26,246 nucleotides of DNA, from NCBI GenBank assembly GCA_964058845.1, contig CAXKVR010000822.1, positions 1 through 26,246 of the forward strand, written 5' to 3'. Shown here piece after piece: positions 18,829 through 26,246 of the stretch. The notes under the pieces are model-generated. The model worked only from the letters and a program-made list of their open reading frames with translations, made no database searches and was not told where the DNA came from. Within the stretch, counting starts at the first letter, position 1, and the number at the start of each line of letters is the position of its first letter. Source of the stretch: Carex sylvatica (Eukaryota > Streptophyta > Magnoliopsida > Poales > Cyperaceae). A program made the position numbers and the translations under genes.

Positions 18829-19399
18829 TCCTCTGAAGATGACATTATTCCACAATCATAGTTGTTGATGAGATGGCAGTGGGCCAGTGGCTGACCGTTG
18901 CTTTTTATTGAAAGTAAAATATGGACATACTTCCTGACTCAACAGTCAAGACTTCGATTTTTTTATTTTGTTTCATAAACATGATGATTTTGGCATTACA
19001 CATAGTTGATTGAGATGTTTTGAGGGGAGGTTTCGTGTATTCCTCAAAACTTTCAATATTATGTGTTTTCTCTTTTAAAATAAATAATTACATATTTATC
19101 CTTTAAATTATAAAAAAAACTCACATATTCAATTCATTATATTTAACATTAACTTTATATTAATTTCCATTATACCCTTCTTTTATTTCTATCCTAGTTG
19201 GATGTATATTTACGGAAGAGCTGGTAGACACATGTTAGTATATACCAATGTTTCAACACCATACGCAGATTTTCGTCCGAGAAAAAAACTGCCCCTGAAT
19301 GCCATATACCATATGGAGCCGGCCCCTGATATTTTTTTTTAGAAAAGTGGAATGCTATATCAACATAAAAAATCGAAAAAAAAATCAAAAAAATAGAAT

Positions 19400-19564
19400 A
19401 AAAGTGGGATAAAATTTCTAGGTCGGGTTTGGAGAAAGACATTCTCTTGAAAAGATCCAATATACTTAATTTATTTGTATATTAAATACGGTGATCAGGT
19501 AGCTTAACAACAACAAAAAAACTATGTTTGGATAATATATATCAAACATAAATTGCGATTACTA
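19400..19564 (+). repeat. Left arm of inverted repeat pair (second copy)
   Basis: Counterpart of 3211-3375; it pairs in inverted orientation with 25983-26124. Confidence 0.6.
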
Positions 19565-20366
19565 TGTTTGGATAATTAATCCATAAAATACTCTCATGAT
19601 AGATCCAGTCACATTGCGATTTGGTTCAGTTCTATATTGATTGCATATATAATTATATCATCTAAGAAATGCATTATAACAAGTAAGCATCATAGGCAAC
19701 GCAACTATATATGATGGGTTCTCTTGTTTAACAACAGGTTGCAAGCTGACAACTTAAATTTAGTCCTGTTTGAAAGTAATATATATTCTCGTTGACAAGA
19801 TGCGCAAAGAAAAGCAAACAAATTTAACTAACAACAGTGTATGTAACCATAAAGCATAATTAAATTGATCTTGAACTAAAATTTCCTTACAGATTTCAAT
19901 TGTAAAAACCAAAATTAGCAATATCAAATTGAAAAACGAGAAAATGAAGTTAACTACAATAATCTGTCATTATCCGTGAGGATAAAAGTGTTTTTGGCCG
20001 ACAGTATCTTCGCAGATACTCTTGTCTGTAAAAGTGTTTATAAATTTTCTAATTTTGATTGATTAACTTTATACTAAAATAATTCGAAAACTTAAATTTT
20101 TTGCATGTAAATTCGTCACTTGTGAAGTAGATGGATTTCAACAGCTTGAATTTGTTATTTAAAATTGATATAATATATTTTAGAATTAAACTCACCAAAC
20201 ACCTTCGTCAGATTATAACACTATAGTTTTACTCTATCTTTTGTTCTAGTGAAGAAAAACTCTAGCGAAAAAATTAGGATAGGAGAACATATATAACATA
20301 CACGATGATTTGACCGAATTCGGATTACTTCCGGTACTGCACATGCAATTATTAAATTCTATGTTG

Positions 20367-20911
20367 TATGAATACGGGTACGAGTATTGTATCGAATACG
20401 ATACAGATACGGAGATACGATAATTTTTAAAAAACTCGGATACGATACGCCTATTATATATATTATTTTTATTATGTTAATTATTCTTAATTCAAAACTT
20501 GTATTATATAATTAAATATAAAAATAAATATAATACAATAAAGCAACCATAAGTTAAGTATATTAGTTACTATATTTTAACAACAATAGCGGGTTTTCGT
20601 AGTGTTAAGGTATTTGTTAGTTTGGCCAGTTTGCCAAGCTCGATTCACGCTCAATGCGTTAATTTTTGGTATACAGCAGTTGGTCTAGCGCGACAAAAGC
20701 CAAAATTGATAGAACTGCTCGCGGTTCACAGAGCGTTATCTTTGGTGCTGCCGTATCCGCTCCGTATCAGAGCGTATCAGAGCATTTCTAAGCCGTGCAT
20801 TTGACGCATAACGACGACCGTATTATGAAGTTAAGGATACGTCAGCTCACTTGATACGCTGGCGTATCTGATGCTGTGTCGGTGTCGGATACGCATCGGA
20901 TTCAGAAGTAT
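20367..20911. repeat. GATACG/CGTATC-rich segment (second copy)
   Basis: Counterpart of 4178-4722, with the same motif-dense flanks and AT-rich middle. Confidence 0.4.
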
Positions 20912-21130
20912 CAAGTTGACATAGATTAAATCCTTACATTTCTTTGACTGTAGCACAAATCTCAAAAACAAACCCCTCAATATCTAAATCCTAAATAAAC
21001 ATCAAATTCCAATCGCTTGGCTTGGAATTCACATGATGATATTCAATAGATTTCTGTTTATTTATTTTTAGATGTTTTTAGTTAAAGATTTAAATAGCGA
21101 TTATCATGTCACAGTGATGACTAAAAAAAT

Positions 21131-21260
21131 AACGTTATGTCTATATAGCACCACTATAGTACAAACAAACGCACTATAGCACTGATAGTATCATAGCTTT
21201 TATGATCCGAAAATGTTATAACGACGCTATAACGGCACTATAGCGTGCTATTTAGAACCT
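21131..21260. repeat. CTATAG-rich segment (second copy)
   Basis: Counterpart of 4942-5071. Confidence 0.35.
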
Positions 21261-21412
21261 TATTTTTAGTGAATAGTTGCAGTGCTTCTGTATACATAGA
21301 TGAATGTAATGTATATTTACTCTTGTTGCTAGCTTCAAGCAGATTGTTTCTCTTATTTCAAACAGTTTGGTGGTAAGAATGAGAATTTTTTTTTTATATA
21401 TAAAATATAAAG

Positions 21413-21772
21413 ATAAGAAAAAGGAGGGATCACTTCACAATGGTTATTTAAAAATCTTGAAAATGATTTTTCACGAAAAATTCAAATAAAATAAAAATAA
21501 TAATTTTATAGTTGTTATGGAACATATAGATAGTCTAACAATAAAATTCATATAATTTTAGTTTTATTTGATGATGAATCAAGGAATTTTAATTTCAGAC
21601 TGTTAAAATTTCAAGTTATTTGATATATAGTGAAACATACTTTTTATTAATTGACATGATTTGTTGATAATATATATCGTACCTATAACGTTAGATTTAA
21701 AACTTAAACCGGATATTTAAAAATTGTAAAGATTTTGAACATAAATAATTGTCAAGTGACCCCTTCTCTTAT
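21413..21772. mobile_element. MITE-like fold-back element (second copy)
   Basis: Counterpart of 5224-5583, with the same inverted arms around ggagggatcacttcacaat. Confidence 0.5.
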
Positions 21773-21942
21773 AAAATCAAAGTAAAAAAAATAAAAATAA
21801 TTGGAATTTAAAAAAAATTTGCTATAAAAATAATTAATATGGAGCATGTAAATCTGCTTTTAAAGTTAATGTCAAAAAAATTAAGGTATTTTTTTTTTTC
21901 ACAATTTGTGTTCAAACACTATTTGCGTTCTCTTCATGATCT

Positions 21943-22158
21943 TACAATGTCGGAGATAAATCTGCTCCGATCCTAAAAGAGATTGTAGGTCCTACGATTC
22001 CAAATCCAACCTTTTATTTATTTTGAGATTCGGCATATAAAAATAACTTTTACAGAGATTCATAATACTTTAAAAATAAAAAGTTGAATTTGAAATCGTA
22101 GGACCCTACAATCCTAACAATACCTTAGGATTGTAGCAGATTTATTTCCTACAATGTC
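21943..22158. mobile_element. Mutator-type MITE 2 with its target duplications (second copy)
   Basis: Counterpart of 5754-5969: element 21952-22149, tacaatgtc at 21943-21951 and 22150-22158. Confidence 0.85.
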
Positions 22159-22625
22159 CCAAAATAACTAGTTACACGCTTACAGCTTTGAGAAAAAAAA
22201 AAAAAAAAACTTCTAAATTTGAGGCGTACGTGGAATTATTCACTGCTGGAGTAGTTTATGAACACATACTTCTCAATTATAATACTCAAAACTACAAGTC
22301 TACAAATGGAAAGAAAAGAAGGGGAAACAAAAAGAAAGACAAGAGTAACCCGAACAAACTCTAATAAAACTTTTAACATAGACTTCTCGAGTCTTAATTG
22401 TTACTTTAGTAGCTTGAAGCCGTGAAATTTGTTATGAGTTTCGGCGAGCTCCAGTTGGGTTCGCTCGAGATCAGCTAACAAAAGCCCAACTAGATAGAGA
22501 AAGAAATTAAAGGCTTTTCTTTTCAACAAGTTCCAATTTCAGCCCATAATACGGTAGAAGATATTTTTAGAGAAATTGAGCGACCCATATACTACAACTT
22601 ATGTCTTGTTTTATCATAACACAAT

Positions 22626-22785
22626 CAATATTTAAACACACTGACTTATACATAGTAAATATTGTACATTAACTTTCTTGCCATTTCCATCCCAATTATT
22701 CGACCATTTTACATAATAGTACGTGCATCAATTTGCTATCCTCAAACTTAATAGAAAATACATCAAGCACACAATATACAGTATT
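22626..22785 (+). repeat. 160-bp tandem duplication, copy 1 (second unit)
   Basis: Counterpart of 6437-6596. Its tandem partner is 22786-22890 plus 23829-23903, split by the LINE. Confidence 0.8.
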
Positions 22786-22887
22786 CAATATTTAAACACC
22801 CTGACTTATACATAGTAAATAATGTGCATCAACTTTCTTGTCATTTCCATCCCAATTATTCGAGCATTTTACATAATAGTGCATCAA

Positions 22888-23828
22888 TTTTTTTTTTTTA
22901 AATAAGATAGGGTCAAGCCCCTAATTTTATATTTTATTGATAAATTAAATATAAGATACAATCAAAAGAGTCAAAAGGCAAGAAATTGCTCAATGAGTAT
23001 TGAGTAAAGATAAAATAAAAATTACATCTCTTATACCACTTGACCAATCAACTGAAAAATAGAGCAAATTAAATTTGTCTCTAAAGATTCGATTGCATCG
23101 CTCTCTCTATAATATGAAGATTACAATCATGAAGACTCTTCTCAACTGCATAGGGTACTTATTTTGAAGAATAGCACACAATGGTGTGGCATTTATCATT
23201 TCACCATATCTATGTGAGAGCAATGGTAAAATCACGGTTTGTAAAGATTGGTAAAGAGACAAGGAGAAGGGGCATTCATTAAATAAGTGTGACACCGTCA
23301 CTTTGTTTGCAGAGGTAGCAGATGCTTGGAAGGGACCACCCTCGTTTCATCAAGTTGTCGATTGTTAGAATTTTATTTTGAATTGCCAGCCAAGCAAAGA
23401 TTTGCATCCTAGGTGGTATTCTCACATTCCAAATATTTTTTTATCTCTGCATGTGTAAACTCCTTCCTAAATGAAGTTGTAAAGAGAATTAGAAGTAAAT
23501 AATCCGTTGGAATTGAGATTCCAAGTGATCATGTCAGCTAATGAGTTAAGAACAAGGGTCCCATCAGAAAAAAGATGTAACATAGAATTTTGCTCTTACT
23601 CGGCTTCAAGGGACAGATTTGGTCTTATATTAAGATATCAATTATCTTGAGAGAGAGCTTATTGTAGGGTTGCATCTTTGGCAGAGTGAGAAAGAGTAGA
23701 GATTAAGAGATTAGGATATGAGTGTTTCAAAATATCATGTTCTCAATTGTAATGTCAGAACAAAATTACATGATTATTTTTAGAATGAAAGATAACATTT
23801 GAAAGAAATTCTGTTAGAATGCGTCTCA
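22888..23828 (-). pseudogene. Decayed L1-type LINE fragment (second copy)
   Basis: Counterpart of 6699-7639, with the same frameshifts, stops, poly-T tail and flanking target duplication (22875-22887 and 23829-23844). The HLFNECPFS zinc-finger block lies in the frame at 23107-23301. Confidence 0.85.
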
Positions 23829-23925
23829 AATAGTGCAGCATCAATTTACCATCCTCAAACTTAATAGAAAATACATCAGGCACACAATATATAACACTGT
23901 ATTCAACAATAAGGTTCAGAAAATA

Positions 23926-24405
23926 TCACACCTTGCCAATAGCAAAGCACAACTTGCCATCTCTTCCATCCCTAAATCCCCACATCTCTGCTCTATCCGC
24001 CACATTCAGATCGCTCCACGCTCGAAACACATTCATTCATCTACCGTTTATCACACTTGAGCCAGTACCATCCCACCTTTTGAGTTTCAGTTCCTCAACC
24101 CTGAACTTGTTTTGCGTAAAAACCCTAATGTCAAGACCTCCACGGTCTACTGTCACAGTCGGGTTAAGATTTGCCAGAGTCTTTTCCTCCTGAGAGAGCA
24201 TCAATTGGATCTCATTAACAGATTGTTTTGGTATGAGAAGCCGGTTATGTTGCGGATTCCAATCAGACTTGGTAATTCTTTTATTCATAATGAATTGGAT
24301 ACCATGACCGTTGGACTCTTCGGCCACGGATTGAATCCATGTTGGTACGCCTTGCATTTGTAGATTTGGCACAGGTAGGTACGAAGCAGGAAAGATAATG
24401 AGCAA
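23926..24405 (-). pseudogene. B3-domain (DUF313-type) pseudogene (second copy)
   Basis: Counterpart of 7737-8216. The stop in place of the conserved Trp is at 24037-24039, as in the first copy, and no further damage was seen. Confidence 0.8.
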
Positions 24406-24432
24406 CTTAGATTGATTTTCTCTTTCAACGCG

Positions 24433-24468
24433 CGGAGGGGGTTTATATAAACATATTGGAGGATTATA
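24433..24468. repeat. ggaggggg-TATA direct repeat, copy 1 (second unit)
   Basis: Counterpart of 8244-8279; its partner is 24898-24951. Confidence 0.55.
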
Positions 24469-24537
24469 ATAATAGAGTTTTACAATCTAAATCCGAGACA
24501 GTTGGATACTAGAATTTTGTCAGTGGCTGTGACAGTG

Positions 24538-24689
24538 TACTGCATGTTAGAGTCGGGTTAATGTTTGGCCTTTCTGAGGGACCATCAGTTGGATACTGCA
24601 TGTCACAGTCTGGTTAAGGTTTGTCCTTTCTTCCTGAGGGATATCAGTTGGATACTGCATGTCACAGTCGGGTTAAGGTTTGCCAAACA
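24538..24689 (-). repeat. B3-derived minisatellite (second copy)
   Basis: Counterpart of 8349-8500 with the same three units. No unit gain or loss separates the two copies. Confidence 0.7.
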
Positions 24690-24897
24690 TGGATACTATT
24701 TCATGAACGGTACCTACTACGCATTCATGATGAATCATGAGCCATGGACAATTTGACTAATTCAATTAATTATTTAGTTTAATTGTCAAACTCTACTTAA
24801 ATTAATCTATATAATCACATTTCAGACGTTCACCCCCTTTCTAATTATGTATAACAATTGTTTGAAACTATTATTTTCTCTTTATTATTGTTTCAAA

Positions 24898-24951
24898 GGA
24901 GGGGGTTTATATAAACATCTTAATGGGACAAATATATATTGGAGGATTATA
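24898..24951. repeat. ggaggggg-TATA direct repeat, copy 2 (second unit)
   Basis: Counterpart of 8709-8762. Confidence 0.55.
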
Positions 24952-25179
24952 TTCAACTGTCCCTTTCTTCCTCTTTTTTTTTTTTTTTTGAAATTTTGTC
25001 ACCGTCGAGCATGCATGGAGCCATATACAGTCTGCACGAGAGCGTTATACTGACCGTGTGGGGGCTTCAAGGACGAAGTAAATATATTATATGTGGCTAT
25101 TCACAAGCTGTGATTCCAAGCTCAGCCGAGTCTATTAGCTAGGTCCTTAATTATTTCTCTCTGTCTTTATAGTTCTACT

Positions 25180-25984
25180 TAGGACTGACAAAAAAAGCTC
25201 GTGGCTCGTGGCTCGTGGTCCGCTTGGTATTTATTCGTGACTCGATCGGTAACAGTTCGATTGTTAGTGGATCGAGTAAAAATTAGCTCGCTCGCTACAT
25301 ACTCGAGCCAAAATTAACGAGTTTGAGTTTGGCCTGGCTCGGCACGAGCCAGCTCAGTTGTTAATTAGTTATTTAATATGCATAGTTTAATAGTTTAATC
25401 GAATCCGTTAACTTTAGATTGGCGATATTATGGTTTATGAATGTTATAGCCAGTGTTATGGCAATTGCACTTTGAACTGTACGTGTTTAAGTTGATTGAT
25501 AATTTTGTATGAAATGTATGAATTAATTATAAGCAATTAAGTTAATTTGTATGCATTTGTTTGATTTGGCATGCATGAATTTATTCTGTGAATATGTTTG
25601 TATGAATTTAATATTTTGATATATTTGTATGTATGAATTTAGCTGTAAACTTAATTTATAGTAGTTAATTTGCTTAATTACAATTAAATTAAGAGTATTC
25701 CTCAGTAATTAGTCATATAAATATTATTTTATTTTAGCCATAATTGATAAGATGTGTTATGAAAATTTAAGATATAACAGGAAAGAAAATATACAAATTT
25801 ATTAATCTGCCAAGTTAGTAACGAGCTAGCTCGGCTCATTCGGACAAGTCACGAGTCGGTCTTGAAGAATAATTTTAGCTCGGAACCTAAAATCGAAACT
25901 CACTCGCTCAACTTGATACACCAACAAACTGAGTACGAGTGTAGCCTAACTCACCCTTTAAGAACTCACTCGTTGCCAACCCTA
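25180..25984. mobile_element. hAT-like non-autonomous element (second copy)
   Basis: Counterpart of 8991-9795, with the same imperfect ends and gctcg-rich subterminal regions. Confidence 0.6.
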
Positions 25985-26124
25985 GTAATCGTAATTTATG
26001 TTTGATATTATCCAAACATAGTTTTTTTGTTAAGCTACATATGATCACCGTATTTAATATACAAATAAAGTACATTATTGGATCTTTCCAAGAGAATGCC
26101 TTTGACCAACTTTATACCCCTTTT
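25983..26124 (-). repeat. Right arm of inverted repeat pair (second copy)
   Basis: Counterpart of 9794-9935, with G at 26021 where the first copy has A at 9832. Confidence 0.6.
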
Positions 26125-26151
26125 GTTGTAATTTAAAAATTTGCCACTTGT

Positions 26152-26241
26152 TTGACAACTGTATTATGTATACAATCACGGAGACACCCGATATTGTTGA
26201 CAACTGTATTATGTATACAATCACGGAGACACCCGATATTG
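26152..26241 (+). repeat. 45-bp tandem repeat (second copy), at the window end
   Basis: Counterpart of 9963-10052. The window stops five bases after the second unit. Confidence 0.9.
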
Positions 26242-26246
26242 TTGAC

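Larger units (their letters stand above)
16190..26246. repeat. Second copy (partial) of the 16,189-bp direct repeat unit
   Basis: It repeats 1-10057 base for base apart from 22206, 24973 and 26021. The window stops inside the unit at the position equivalent to 10057, so 10058-16189 are not seen a second time. Confidence 0.97.

Noticed and set aside
1..26246. The 10-kb direct repeats as LTRs of a giant retrotransposon
   Set aside because: The repeat contains nested unrelated elements and part of the MULE, there are no gag-pol domains, primer-binding site or polypurine tract, and the single-copy part holds a DNA transposon.

Overview
The window is plant nuclear-type DNA, most likely from a eudicot. 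It is AT-rich, its genes have short T-rich GT-AG introns, and it holds only eukaryotic material: a FAR1-type Mutator-like (MULE) transposase, MITEs, an L1-type LINE fragment, a hAT-like element and a decayed plant B3-domain gene. There are no operons, rRNA or tRNA genes, CRISPR arrays or bacterial genes. The species cannot be named from the sequence.

The dominant feature is a perfect 16,189-bp period. Bases 1-10057 reappear at 16190-26246 with no insertion or deletion; I found only three substitutions (6017/22206, 8784/24973, 9832/26021), all in or beside homopolymer runs. Every position with a partner 16,189 bp away is part of the repeat, so no duplication breakpoint lies inside the window. 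The data fit a very young tandem duplication, a longer array, a 16.2-kb circular molecule read about 1.62 times, or an assembly artefact. Bases 10058-16189 are seen only once.

Layout of one unit, in first-copy coordinates (add 16189 for the second copy). 1-1275 is the truncated right end of a MULE. 1276-2432 has no gene. 2442-2630 is a Mutator-type MITE with a perfect 9-bp target duplication. 3211-3375 is one arm of a distant inverted repeat whose partner is 9794-9935. 4178-4722 is rich in GATACG motifs and 4942-5071 in CTATAG motifs. 5224-5583 is a fold-back element. 5763-5960 is a second MITE of the same family. 6437-7714 is a 160-bp tandem duplication whose second copy is split by a 5'-truncated LINE (6699-7639). 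7737-8216 is a B3-domain pseudogene, followed by a minisatellite made from its own coding sequence (8349-8500). 8991-9795 is a hAT-like non-autonomous element. 9963-10052 is a 45-bp tandem repeat. 10058-11281 holds short repeats and a palindrome cluster. 11282-17464 is one complete MULE.

The MULE is the only element that could be near-functional. It is 6,183 bp long, has 503/506-bp terminal inverted repeats that are about 99% identical, and is flanked by a 9-bp target duplication matching at 8 of 9 bases. It carries a three-exon FAR1-type transposase gene on the minus strand, with an N-terminal zinc finger, DDE core, SWIM finger and C-terminal CCHC knuckle. That frame is broken once, by a TAG just before the SWIM finger. 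Between the left repeat and the transposase lie 2.3 kb that include exon-like segments on the plus strand, perhaps captured host sequence or a second transcription unit. Everything else is decayed mobile-element sequence and one dead host gene.
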